Positions 22,201-33,437 of a stretch of DNA of 64,000 bases are shown piece after piece (positions within the stretch are counted from its first letter, which is position 1; each line of letters opens with the position of its first letter). Location: positions 310,422 through 374,421 of the forward strand of contig NW_003314348.1 of the NCBI RefSeq assembly GCF_000143415.4, read 5' to 3'. Both the position numbers and the translations under genes were made by a program. Source of the DNA: Selaginella moellendorffii. Its lineage: Eukaryota > Streptophyta > Lycopodiopsida > Selaginellales > Selaginellaceae. The notes beneath the pieces are model-generated. The model was not told the DNA's origin and made no database searches. It saw only the letters and a list, made by a program, of their open reading frames with translations.

Positions 22201-22477
22201 CCATAATCTTTGGCATGCTTGATGTATCAATAGTAATTTAATTCAACCTTTAAGGGTTTATATGAAGCAAGAGATCCTTAATGAGATTGATACTTCCTTT
22301 ATGTCACTCTGAACCTCAAAAATCTGGCATCCTTGCCACACAACGATATCATCAAGAGTCTCTTCTTCATCGTCATAGCCATCATCACTAACACAATACT
22401 CCTCATCAAGATTAATATCTTACTCACTAAGAGAGTGAACCCTAGGCCAACCAGGCATTATGAATATTCCTATGGTT
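19286..22477 (-). mobile_element. Internally deleted Ty3/gypsy element inserted in the LRR pseudogene
   Basis: Reading the minus strand from the right: a gag CCHC zinc knuckle (CFHCHKVGHQSKDC pattern, about 21480-21535), then the end of RNase H (RLACWQKFLREM...DNKVADALSKM, about 21100-21230), integrase (about 20400-20860, with [15 protein letters not shown] and [11 protein letters not shown] patterns in broken frames) and an integrase tail (SSKIHPIFHMSKLK, about 19860-19910). Reverse transcriptase is missing. Short direct repeats sharing AGAGAGTGAACCCTAGG lie at both ends (19286 and 22431), followed by AATATTCCTRTGGTT in both, and probably mark short LTRs. Many stops and frame breaks. Confidence 0.72.
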
Positions 22478-22905
22478 ACCACTCTTCTCAGCCCTACTTA
22501 TCCACCTCGAACATCTAACACTGGCCATAGGGATGATACAAGCATTTCTCGACCTGAGCATCAACCAGTTCATCCGAGGCATCCTGCCAGAGATCTTTGG
22601 CTTCCAGATCAGCAACCTCCTCTTCCAGGGGCCAGTCACCACGTCCTTCACAGGCATCCCATCCATGGTGGATCTCAGCTAAAACTGTCTCAGGCTAGCA
22701 TTCGCGCAGAAGCTCTTCCTCAACAACAATTGCTTCTCTGGGGCGGTGCTGCAGGAGTTTGTGGACACCATGGTGGACCTCCAGGTCTTGTACCTCCAGC
22801 ACAACTACATCGCCAACATCAACCTGTTGTCCACCATCCTGTTGCCTATGATATACATCCATTACAATTGCCACAGCAGTCGTCATCGTCGGATCCAAGT
22901 TAGAA
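22478..22905 (+). pseudogene. Leucine-rich-repeat protein pseudogene, 3' half
   Basis: Continuation of the LRR gene after the gypsy insertion. Readable repeats include FLDLSINQFIRGILPEIFGF, GIPSMVDLS (followed by an in-frame TAA near 22679) and QKLFLNNNCFSG...LQVLYLQHNYIA. The pattern DLSxNxFxGxLPxxF is a plant LRR consensus. 22906-23300 may include more of the gene but no repeat can be read there. Confidence 0.62.
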
Positions 22906-25885
22906 ACTGGCTATTTTTACAAAGGTGGTGGCAATAAATACCTGCAATTCAGAAGCCTTATTCTTGTTCATGGTTTTTTTTGAGAATGCCTGCTTGTATT
23001 TGTTCGCCCACAACGCACAAGGGATCCTTCCGGTGCAAGCTACATCGCCAGTATGACACTACATGGATTAGGCAGAGTGCCAGTGACAATGCAAGGGACA
23101 CCACGGTGGACAACAAGAATGGAGCTGCCATATTCTATTTAATAAATATTAGATAATTTTAATTATAGTGTCATCCAGTTTGTATTGACTAACAAATTGG
23201 ACTTGTCAGTCATCGTTGACGAACTCAATCAATTTTGCACCGTGACACGGTCAGTCAAGGAATCCAACTCTTTCTGTGTAGTCTCCTCGAGCTCCAGATC
23301 TTCAAGTGGAGCGCATGATCAGTGAAGAGAATTTCAATCCAGACAGTTGACTTCTCGCGTTTCGGGAATGTCACGACCCTAACAAGCCAGAGAATCCGTA
23401 TCCCCGCATTGCCTTGTGGGCTCTTGGAGAGGAAAAACTCGTCCCTTGTCAGTGCTCTCGAAAGATTTCGCTCGTATCTTGTGATTTTTCATCCAGACTC
23501 GAGGACGATGACGAGGTCATGCTCTTAGGAGCGATGAGACCGCATGGATCCAACACGGTCGTGGACTGGATCAAAGCAAACAAGATTAAACGGGTAAGAA
23601 CAAAGAAAATCTCTTTGAAAACAAGAAAAAAAAAAAAAAAACAACCGGTTTTCTTCCGTGTGGGATGTGCACAGACATTTGCCTGCTAGATTTCGTGGCG
23701 AGTCAGAAACCACGCGATCTCGCCGCCGCTGGAATCGTAGTCCACGCTCAAGGATGCTCCACATGTGATTTGCCTCTGGCGGTTGTGAAGGAAATTGGAG
23801 CTGTGGCGCATCCACATGTATTTGGGTGAAGATTATCGACAGCGTCCAGTTTGCAGCGGCAGAGATCCACCCAAATAACGCAAAGGAGGAAAGCTTTTGC
23901 CTGGTTACTTAAAGAAAATATGAATGACTTTTTAATGGAGAACTGAAAATAAGAATAATGGGGAATAACTAGTGGCAAGATTAGGAAGTTTGTCCAGCGC
24001 CAGGAAATCCAAAGTTTTCAAGCTTGGGCATAACTGTTAATGTGACAAACCACTACTTTCTCTTCTTTTCCTTCTGTTTAGCCACTTCTAGTTCTTGCTC
24101 AAGAGCAAAAGAATAACTAAGAAGAAGTTAGAAGTAAAACAAATGCAAGTGTCTAAACAGTTTATAACACTTACCAAATTAACAGAAGGTGACAGACCTT
24201 TGTCTCGAGCTGCACTCGGGATTACCTCCCGATCTTGCCTAAAGACGGACAGGAAATTTGCAAGAAATAAACTCCACAGGAAATGAGCAAAAATAAATTT
24301 AGCTCCATCAATGCAAGCAACCATGTAAGCGTAACTATTGATGCACCAGCGTCACTTGACATGAGTAAATTGAGAAGAAATGAAAGAAGTTGGGTGGAGT
24401 TGCTTGGATGAGCGCGGCTCCTATGAGTTTTGGAGGGAACACGCACCATGGCTTGTGGAGAGGACGTGCCATGCGAGCCATGAGACCACGTGATTTAGAT
24501 ATCAAAACAATGTGTGCTTTCAGATATAACTAACTATCAAGATGCAAAGATTAGTAAATCTGTAGATTATTAGGAAATTGCATCAAACAGGAACATAATT
24601 GCTGGAGCTCAAATTCCAGCACAATGATGGCTAGAATATCTACATCTCTCTCCTAATTGATTTAATAAATAATAAAAATAATAAAGAATAAATGTTAATT
24701 GATTGAAGAATATCTTAATATACTTGAATATTTTAGGTATATTTCGTGCTATATTGAAATACAGCTTTTGTGTTATGGACTAAGTCCTTCATGAGGGGAG
24801 GGTTTTCCTTCCTTGTCCGGGACAACCCGATCGATCGCTGATTCCCCAGTCAGAATCGTCGATCGGGGGTAATTATTAAAGTTTGCGTTACTGATAGAAA
24901 ATAAGAATACTAATCAATGGGGAAAGAGATAGGGTTTCACGGTTATCTACGCTCTGGGCGCACACGAATGGCAACACGGGAAGAAATCTTTAGAAATAAT
25001 AGTGGAAGAAATAATAGTCATTCCATGCTCAAGCTTTAAGTGCTGGCTATGGATCCAACATCTATCATCAACATGGGTGCTGGAATGAGTTTGGGCTGTT
25101 CAACAGTCCAAAGCAGAAGTTCGTAACTTGAGGCTGGTAACATTCATCGCAGCCACAACGTTCTTCAAGTTGTTTTTGCATAACACATACATCCTGTCTA
25201 GCTGCTATTTTGATCTGCGTATTGATCCATCCTTGCAGTTTTGTTATTTTGAGGTGGAAAGAAAGGATGATGCACTTCTAGGCGTGTATTTAAATTTGAA
25301 GCTCCTCTCCAATCGTGCAAATTTTTGCCATGATTTCGTCCTCGGCCATGAGTAGCTCTAGGTGTGTTTTGTCAATGGAAGGAGTGCAAAAGCTTTAGGT
25401 TTTGAGCATCTCAGCAATCTTGGATGCCATCTACTGCCTCTTTAGAAAAATTTGTCCAGCGCTGGAAAATTCTATTTGACAAGAAAGAGCATCCACTTTC
25501 TAGAGGTGATTAGAGTTGAAACAATGATGCACTACTTTCTCTTCTGTTTAGTCACTTCTTAGTTCTTGCTCAAGAGGAGCGCGTAAACTGGACACATGAA
25601 AAACCACAAAGTTTTAGGATTCTCAAATATCCCACTAAAAAAGTGAGATTTTTCTGACAAAGTGATATTAGATACTTAAATTATTTGATTCTCCTCAAAT
25701 GCCATTGTTTAACTTCATTATTTCTGGTTAGAAAAATTTAACTTTGTGGTGTTTAAAACCATTTTACCAGGAAAATGCTCCGGACAAAACTAACTGGGAG
25801 AGTCTTACCGTGCCAAGATGTAGCATCGCCTATAAAAGATATAATAGATATATTATCTAAAAAAGCAGAAACATATCCAGCGGTC
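22906..25885. other. Intergenic stretch without a recognisable gene
   Basis: About 3 kb. Short frames at 23414-23689 and 25128-25355 have no recognisable motifs. A diverged direct repeat links 23985-24115 and 25445-25585: both hold GTCCAGCGCYGG and then a CACTACTTTCTCTTCT...TTCTTGCTCAAGAG block. A poly(A) tract lies at 23627-23642. Confidence 0.5.
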
Positions 25886-26270
25886 TTACCGGGCTTTTGG
25901 CCAGGCCTCGTGTTTCTGAGCTAGTTGACGACGAGGGCGTCTCGCCAGTCCCGGTCTTGGCCTTTGCTCCTCGCAAAGTCCTCACGGTAGGAATTAACTC
26001 CCGATGGGTCCTTCCAGATGCCTCTGAGTTTCTCGTTTGCAGCGTTGAAAGATCTCTTCTCGTCGAGAGGGAGATCAAAGAACTCGCGCGCCAGGTCGAT
26101 GCTTTGGACGCTGGACGCTGGAACTCCATGGTTTGTAGCCTGAAAATGTGTAAAAATCCTGTCGATAGAATGTAAGTACTATCGGCCACCGCCTTGATTA
26201 TCTCACAGCGTTCGCCACTAAAATCAATCACTGGAATTGCCGGGTCAAGTTTGGCTTGCGACGCTGCCAT
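25886..26270 (-). pseudogene. Truncated 2-oxoglutarate/Fe(II) dioxygenase pseudogene
   Basis: Starts with MAASQAKLDPAIPVIDFSGE, the N-terminal motif of plant 2OG dioxygenases (DIOX_N). A 40-bp GT-AG gap can be spliced to reach a frame reading NHGVPASSVQSIDLAREFFD...EKLRGIWKDPSG, colinear with the neighbouring gene. The EWGFFQ segment before the splice is missing, and an in-frame TAG follows RDALVVN. The catalytic HxD...H core is absent and the copy ends near 25886. It is a broken partial paralogue of the gene at 26477-27696, about 200 bp from that gene's 3' end and on the same strand. Confidence 0.72.
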
Positions 26271-26476
26271 AACTCGTAGTAATTCACGCGTTCGACGTTG
26301 TAGATGTTTGAGAGGAGAAAAAATGTCTTATATAGAAGTCTGTCCACCACTCAAGACGCCCAGAAAACTGTAGCCTCAAACACTGCCGTGCAGAGCAAAC
26401 AAAGTCTTTAGTCTTCCTACGCAAACTTCCAACTTCTTAGAAGACAGATTATTATATGTTCATGCCATTGTTCTTC

Positions 26477-27696
26477 TCAAACTTTAGCACCATGGTCGAG
26501 CTTAACATAGTCCAAGCTCCTTTTGCCATCAAGCCCCTTGGCGTAGAACTGGGTCAAATAGTCTTTGATGACGCATTCCCTGTAGAGAGGAGGATTTTTT
26601 TCGCTTACCATCTCTGGCAGGGGGCCGACCACTGTGTCCAGTCCAGGCCCAAAAAACGCAACCACGGACAATCGCGACTTCTCAGGATGTGCTCGAACTC
26701 GGTGCTCGGCGCTCTTGTATTTTGCATTCGTGATTATCTGGAAACTTCGATCCTTAACAATGGTATTGGGAAAAAAAGAAGGAAATTTACCTGTAACTGA
26801 TCAGCAATGTTGACGACGAAGGCATCTTTCACTGGCTTTACCGCAAACCATTGACCATGTTTGCAAACTTCCAGTCCCCCAACGTCGTCTTGGATGAGGA
26901 TGCTGATAGCACGGGGGTCCGAGTGAGCCGACAGGCCCTTGACAAGCTCCGGTGTGTGGTATGGAAGGTAGTAGTTCATGATGCATATGATCTTCTCGCC
27001 CATTACCTTAAGATCGTAACTATTCTCCAAGCCAAGGCCCTTGGAAATATTATCGAGCAAGCAGTGTCCAAAGGCTGAGACCTGGTCATGGTACTTTTTC
27101 ATCACTTCCCTGTTGCATCAATTTTGATTCAAGGACTCTTAGGCAAGAAAAAACTTTACCTGAAGCAACTCGGTGACTCTGGCCAAATGTCCTCCTGTCG
27201 AGCAAGACTATAGTCCAGCCTGAGGAAATACTTTAAGTCGATTGCTTTCTCGTCTTTCCTGTTGTTAAATCCAGAGCCATATCTATTGAAATGCCATAAG
27301 ATTCTTGTTAGTTTTTATCTTTTATCTTTCTCTACCTGTATGCTTCAGATGGATCATCACTGAGTTTATTCCCCAATGAATTATAGGCTTCATTCTCCTC
27401 TGATGTCTGATTGAAAATTTCTTTGGCTAGTTTGAGGACATTTTTCATACTAGCAATTGGAACGCCATGATTTATTGCCTAGACAGGAGGGACAATTGAA
27501 AGAGATAAAATGAAGAACCTTTCCCTACCTGGAAAAAACCCCATTCTTGGCAAGCCCAAGCTATAGCATCTACTATATACTTGGGATCACCAGAGAAATC
27601 AATTATTGGAACTTGAGAATCATCAAGAACTTCTGCCTCTTGAAACCTATTGTTCAGATCTTGGAGATAATTCTCTTCTGGTGCAACTCTACCCAT
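26477..27696 (-). CDS. 2-oxoglutarate/Fe(II)-dependent dioxygenase (DOXC class)
   Basis: Five exons, minus strand: about 27540-27696, 27337-27482, 27164-27284, 26791-27112 and 26477-26739, joined by GT-AG introns of about 50 bp with frame kept. The predicted protein of about 335 residues has the N-terminal DIOX_N domain (VPIIDFSGD, then EWGFFQ and INHGVP) and a C-terminal Fe(II)/2OG domain. Iron ligands are the HSD triad (HxD) in GLSAHSDPRAIS and a later His in SAEHRV; the 2OG-binding RxS is RLS. The substrate cannot be told: this class includes flavonoid, gibberellin and defence-related oxygenases. An in-frame ATG at 27750 could add 18 residues; I chose MGRVAPEE because it lies closer to the conserved domain. 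All core residues are present, so it looks functional, unlike its partial neighbour copy. Confidence 0.85.
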
Positions 27697-27902
27697 ATCC
27701 AAAGTGAAATAATCTGTATGTGCGAGTGTTATGGGAAGGAAGACAACCAATCAATTGTTAGTTGCTGAACTTTTTGGGCCGCCGGATCCAGCCAATCACA
27801 GCCGTTCGATGGGGGGTAACTGTTAAAGGGTTTATATCCAAATTTCATTCTATGATCATATATGTTATAAAGACCTTAAGTTTAAAACTCTTTAACAAAC
27901 CA

Positions 27903-28520
27903 AATTAGGGTTGAGACTAAGGGTTAGTAGCTTTGGGTGGGAGTAGGCATAGACTTGAGGAGTGCTAAAGAGGCTTCTCAAGAAAATGTTTAAAAATAAT
28001 TCTCACTCCTAAAAGGGAAATTGACTATATTGTTCATAGCTCAAATGGAATGGAATACTGAAACTATTGAACTAGAAATTGACTATATTGTTCATAGCTC
28101 AAATGGAATACTTAAACTATTTAAATACCATAACGCTCATTAGTCCTCATCCTTTCCTAGGGGTTTGGGCCTTTCTTTTGGGATGGAAGTGGGGAGTTGA
28201 GGTAATATTAAGCTACTTAGCCACAATGTTTACCCTTAAGGTCTTGAATTAATAAATGCACCTAAGGCTTGGGATTTAGAGGGTATAAATCTTGCTATAT
28301 TATAGGATATTAAGAACTTAAAGGCTTGGTGTGCTTAATTGCTTATACTTGTAGAAAGAGTAGTCAAACCTTAACTCCAATCTAACCCAAGGAGGGGGAT
28401 TACAAGAAAGTTTAAGAATTCATAAAGAGTTGGCACATTTCTCATGCAATAAATAGTTAAACTTAGGTGGGACTAAGCCAGAGCTAATATAATAGGCATG
28501 AACTTTGGTAAAGAACAATA
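27903..28520 (+). repeat. Heavily AT-decayed LTR fragment
   Basis: Colinear with the gypsy LTR section at 4270-4880 (shared landmarks: TTGGGTGGGAGT, CTCCTAAAAGGGAAA versus CTCCCGAAAGGGAAA, GGGATGGAAGTGGGG, CTAACCC-GGAGGGGGATT). Differences are dominated by C-to-T and G-to-A. A local 57-bp tandem duplication starting GACTATATTGTTCATAGC is found at about 28022 and 28079. Confidence 0.7.
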
Positions 28521-29560
28521 TAGACCATATATTTAAAATACTAATATATTCCCAAAGCGAGAAAAGAAGAATTAGTAAATAAATATTATTGATAAAGATA
28601 ATATATGCAAAGTACTACTTGGGAATATAAATATATTTAGAGTACTAAAATTTATTAAAACTTAATACCCAACCTAAAGAAAAGTTAAACAAAACTTGCC
28701 AAGAATAAATTTCTTATAGTTATGAGAATATAAATAAATTTAGTACACTCCCAAACAAAAAAAGGAAATGAAGAATTACTAACAAAGAATTTTCTTAATT
28801 AGATGTTATATGTAAATTATGTTTTTACTTGGGATACAAACAAATTTAAAATCCAAAAATGGTAAGAAAACTAATATATTACTACCCAGATTCAAACAAA
28901 AGTAAAGAAGAATTACTAAGATTAATTATTATTATTTTAGGGAAGATAACTAAGATTTTAAGAAAATTAGACCCCACAAAGGATTGCTCATTGAAAAAAA
29001 ATAGCACTATTGAAAATCTAATGTCTAACCTAGAATGTCATTAAAGAGATAGAAGAATCCCCATTGAGAATTGAGGGAGTGGCCTTACTCAATAGAGTGG
29101 AATTAGAATCACTAGCTACTGCTGCCATTAGAGCTTGCATGAAGCAATTGACTAACTTTGGGTTAATTACAGATGTTGGCCCAAAGAACTGCTTAATTTT
29201 TGCCATGTCATTGAGCACATGCAAAACTTACAATAGTTTTTTTTTTTTTTTCTCGACAGACAATAGGGACAGTCACCTTGCATGCAACACATGTCACAGC
29301 ACCTTCCTCTCCTACCCCACGCAGTTTGGCTGCCTCCCATTAACCAGGAGCAAACATAAATAAATAAATAAATATATCAAACTTAATTTTATACTTGATC
29401 TTAAACTTAGTCTCATCCAATGAACTATTTATTTTTGCTCAGTAAGGGTTATTAGTTAATAGTCAATGAGGATATTAACATCTCTAAAAGGAGTGTAACA
29501 CATGATCATCTTTATAAATATACTAAACCATTAGGAGTACTACTAATGTTGTCAACATCA
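28521..29560. other. AT-rich non-coding stretch with diverged repeats
   Basis: No gene seen. A motif GAAGAATTA-CTAA / GTAA recurs near 28567, 28768 and 28906 within longer similar segments, suggesting an old tandem array. A less decayed block of about 100 bp (29253-29342) is flanked by a T16 run and a (TAAA)n tract. Confidence 0.45.
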
Positions 29561-31180
29561 TCTTTTGTTTAGTTTGAGGATTGTGAGTGCACATTTATGG
29601 ATCTTAAAGAGGTTTGATGACTCCTCCAATTTTAATATCTCTTGACTACACTCAAGCTTTCATTTTTCACATGGATGTTTTTTATATTAATCTTGGGGAT
29701 GTATTGATACAATAAAGCACAAGTGTATTTGGTTAGCATCACCTTATTACGTATATCAGCCGTATGTTGTAACTAGTAGAGGTGAACTATTTCATAATTT
29801 AGGAGGGTTCAACAACAATTTAGAGTTTTGAGAAGCTTCATACATATTTGCATAGTTCTTGGACATTATTAAAAGGTGATCATGTTGTGGTTACTTTATT
29901 ATTAAAGCAATAGAATCATACTATTTGGTAAGCTTTGAATTTCTAAATATATAATTTCAAAGTTATTATTGCTTAAGGAGTTATATAGCTAATACTAACA
30001 CCCTTTTTTGTGCTTCTCTCCTTTCTTCACTCTCTTCTTTTATTCCTAATGAGCCTATTGTTCTAGCATTAATAGATTTTTTGAAAAAGAATTCTATACT
30101 ATCAGTAATTATTGTACTTAATGTTTAATTTTCATAAAATATGGAGTAAATTTTACCTTCTCTTGACAAGGTTTGTAAGGTTTGTAAAGTTGAGTTATAT
30201 ATTTGAAGTCTTTGTGATGAGTTTATAAAACCTACATCACTTGCTCATGATTTATTGTTATAGCATTTATATTCTCAATATCACTTTGAGGACAACTTTC
30301 TTTATTTTGTGAAGATTGATCCTAATAATTTATTATGGTTTGTGGTGCTTGTTTAGCATGGATTCTTTCAGATAATAGTCTTGCATTTATAGTTGAGACA
30401 TTTCATAATTTGATATCTCGGTTAGGGATATACTATACTTTCATGAGTGTTTATCATCTAGAAATAGATGGTTTGGTTAAATAGTTAATTGAAACCTTCA
30501 AAAAAATAATTGAAAGGATAATTATGAAGTATGTGAAATTTTAACATTTGGATTGAGATGGTTATTTATTATCTCTTCAATATGTATAAGTTATAGGGGT
30601 ATAAAGTTTCATTAGTGCTTCAACATATAAACTTTTATATGGTCATAATACTATATTGTCAACTAAGTTGAGTCTATTTTTAAGATTGCCATGATCTACT
30701 GATGTTAGGTTTTATAATGATGTGAGGGCACTCATAATTAGTATTTGATAAGTGTTAGTTTATTAGTTTGAATAGAATCTATTAAACACTTAAGCCATGT
30801 ACAAGTGGGACAATAGTAGAGATACAACTCTTATCATTATCCACCTACAAATTAATTTATTTTCTTAATCATATGATATATAATTTATCTAAAAGGCTCC
30901 TTGCTCAATAGAATGGGATTATATCAAGTATGATGGCAAATTGAATTGTAAGTTTATGAAGTTTGGCATGATATACCAATCCTCCAGAAATTGTTTATAT
31001 GCAATTGAATCACTTAGATCATAACTAATTAGCATTGCTTATAGATCCTTTGATGCTTCCTCATGATATTCCTTCAAATACCAGTCGATTAACTAGATAA
31101 CTTTAATTGCCTTCTATTCTTTTGAGAGAAGTATGGCTATATACATTTAATTGTGTAGTGAGATTTTAGTAGTCATTAGA
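29560..31180 (+). mobile_element. Extremely AT-decayed gypsy pol relic
   Basis: Despite many stops, short conserved patterns survive in order: PPILISLDYTQAFIFHMD with LGDVLIQ (RNase H start, about 29625-29715), then from about 30370 DNSLAFIVETFHNLISRLG followed by YHLEIDGLVK (integrase core, matching the DRGxxFxSxFW ... YHPQTDGQTE pattern). The order RNase H then integrase fits Ty3/gypsy on the plus strand. Composition is far more AT-rich than in the element at 1-3323. Confidence 0.55.
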
Positions 31181-31802
31181 TTGGTTTCAATCTAAACTAC
31201 TCTCATAAAGGTAGTTAAAAATATTTTTATTATTAAATGATTAAGTTTTAAATAAATATTTATAAAAAATGAAAATATACCCTATATTATATTTATTTTA
31301 TAGATGATATATTTAGACCTTGTAGCACATAAAAATACTCCAAAAGTACTTCTTCTTCATTTCATTTGGCTCACTTCATTGCTCTTGTTTTTGACCCCAG
31401 GGCAATTGAGCCATGCTACTGCAGCCATGGCACAAGCCCTTTGCAGCCTTCTTGCCATGGATGGCACAGCTACTGGATCACGCATGTTGGAGCCTTTTCT
31501 ACCCCACGGCCCCATAACCTTCATAAACAGTTATCTATCTATTTATCTGGCACTTTGGCTTCTGTTTTGTGAGCCACCCACAAATGGTTGGCCTTGGCTT
31601 GTGATATTTGAGATTGCTCAATGTTAAAAACAATTTAAAAAAGATGACTGTGCACAAAGCTCTAGACGTTGGGCCTCTTATATAGTTAGCTAAATCCCTT
31701 AATTTAACGTATTATATTTTTGAAAAAAGTTCTATTTAATGCAACTTTTAGACATTGCTTTTATGGTTTATAAATCCTTTACTGTTAGCTTTAAACCTCT
31801 TC

Positions 31803-33437
31803 CTATATGCTTCGATTCTGTAGCTGCAAAAGCCTGTAGGCCCTGCTCGCAGCGTAATTTCCCAGCTTGAGCTCCTGTTGTAGCTTGCAAGCACCAGCCA
31901 AAGTGCTCCATGCAACATCGTTGGGAAAGAATGGCATGTTGTTGATCAGTTCATCGGCCTGACTGAGCTCCCCCGACCTCGCAAGTATGTCCACCATGCA
32001 AGCATAATGCTCCGCCGCGGGAGTCAATCCAAACTGCGATACCATGCTTGTGAAGCACCACCAGCTGATCTTTACAAGCCCCGCATGGCTGCACGCGATG
32101 ATTACGCCCAGAAATGATACCTGGTTCGCCTTGAATCCTTGCACGACCATATCCAGCAGCAACTCCACACACTCGTGGACGCATCCAATGCGCGCAAACG
32201 CTGCGATGAGCGAGTTCCACGACAGCAAATCTCTGCCAGGCATCCTCTCGAACACCCGCTTGGAGGAGCTCGGCTGGCCGTTCAAAGCATACATGGCCAG
32301 CACGGAGTTCCACGACGCCACCTGAGAGTGCGGCATTTGCGTGAGGATCCTCACGGCGTCCTCGACGTAGCCGCTCTGGCCAAAGACCACAATTATCGAG
32401 TTCCACGACACGGAGCTTCGCGCGGGCATCGTGTCGAAAGTCAACTTCGCCTCCTCGACCCGGCACTGCTGACCATATATTCGAATGAGCACCGTCCATG
32501 AGACGACGTCCTTCTCGGGCATGGCATCAAAGATTCTCTTGGCCTGGCGGAGATGCCCGTTTTGGGCGTAAGCAGCAATCAAGGTGTTCCATGACACGGC
32601 ATTCCACTCGGGCATCCTGTCGAAAGTCCGCTGTGCTTGCTGCAAGTAGCCGGACTGCCCGTATGCGTCCACCATGGCTGTCCAGGAAATGATGTTCCTC
32701 TCGGGCATCCCCGCAAAGAGCCTCTTGGCCGCCTCCAGCTCGCCATTCAAGACGTAAGCCTGAAAGAGAGCGTTCCACGACGCGGTGTTGTGCTCCGGCA
32801 TCCTGTGGAACAAGCGCTCGGCCTGGCGGAGCTCCGAGTTCTCGCCATATCCCGAGATCATGGAATTCCACGAGACCAAGCTCAAGAAAGGCATCTTGAC
32901 AAACAGCCCCACAGCTTCATTTAAATGCCCGTTTTGGGCAAATGCTGCAACCATAGCGGACCATGCTACAAGATTTCTCTCCGGCATTTCGTCGAAAACC
33001 ATCTTTGCTTCTATCAAATAGTTGCTTTGTGCAAAAGCTACAAGCATGCTCGTCCACGACACGACGTTTCTCTCGGGCATGGCTTGGAAGAGTTTTCTCG
33101 CTTCCTCGACATGCCCGTTCCGGGCATATGCTTGGATCATGATGCTCCAGCTGAAAACGTTGGGGTCCCGGATGCTGGCAAAGATCCTCTGGGCCTCCTC
33201 GACGCTTCCGCAGTCGCCATACATCTGGACAAGGATATTTGCCACGAATCTATCGTCCCGGAACTCGCTGTCCAGAATGCGCGAGTGGAGAAGCCTTGCC
33301 TGCGTTAGATCACCCACCTCGCGCACCAGACGCTCGATCAAATCGCGACGCTCCTGCCGCCGCTGCTGGATTTGGGTTCCCAGTCGCTCTCGCGGCTCCG
33401 ATCCGTGTCGACACAGCGGATCGGCGCAAAGATTCAT
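31803..33437 (-). CDS. Pentatricopeptide repeat protein, S-type repeats, no DYW domain
   Basis: A single-exon gene of 544 residues. From about residue 55 it is an almost unbroken array of roughly 31-residue repeats of the form NVVSWTSMLVAFAQSGYLxEAxxxFDxMPER, i.e. the short (S) motifs of the PLS class, about 13 copies. It ends with the start of an E-type region (DVAWSTLAGACKLQQELKLG) and stops soon after at LQNRSI, so E+ and DYW domains are absent. Such proteins bind organellar RNA base by base and recruit an editing deaminase in trans or act in splicing or stability. The organelle and target cannot be told. I chose ATG at 33437 (MNLCADPL); the frame upstream has no ATG. Long frames on the opposite strand are shadows of the repeat. 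Confidence 0.93.
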   Translation of the reverse strand: MNLCADPLCRHGSEPRERLGTQIQQRRQERRDLIERLVREVGDLTQARLLHSRILDSEFRDDRFVANILVQMYGDCGSVEEAQRIFASIRDPNVFSWSIMIQAYARNGHVEEARKLFQAMPERNVVSWTSMLVAFAQSNYLIEAKMVFDEMPERNLVAWSAMVAAFAQNGHLNEAVGLFVKMPFLSLVSWNSMISGYGENSELRQAERLFHRMPEHNTASWNALFQAYVLNGELEAAKRLFAGMPERNIISWTAMVDAYGQSGYLQQAQRTFDRMPEWNAVSWNTLIAAYAQNGHLRQAKRIFDAMPEKDVVSWTVLIRIYGQQCRVEEAKLTFDTMPARSSVSWNSIIVVFGQSGYVEDAVRILTQMPHSQVASWNSVLAMYALNGQPSSSKRVFERMPGRDLLSWNSLIAAFARIGCVHECVELLLDMVVQGFKANQVSFLGVIIACSHAGLVKISWWCFTSMVSQFGLTPAAEHYACMVDILARSGELSQADELINNMPFFPNDVAWSTLAGACKLQQELKLGNYAASRAYRLLQLQNRSI

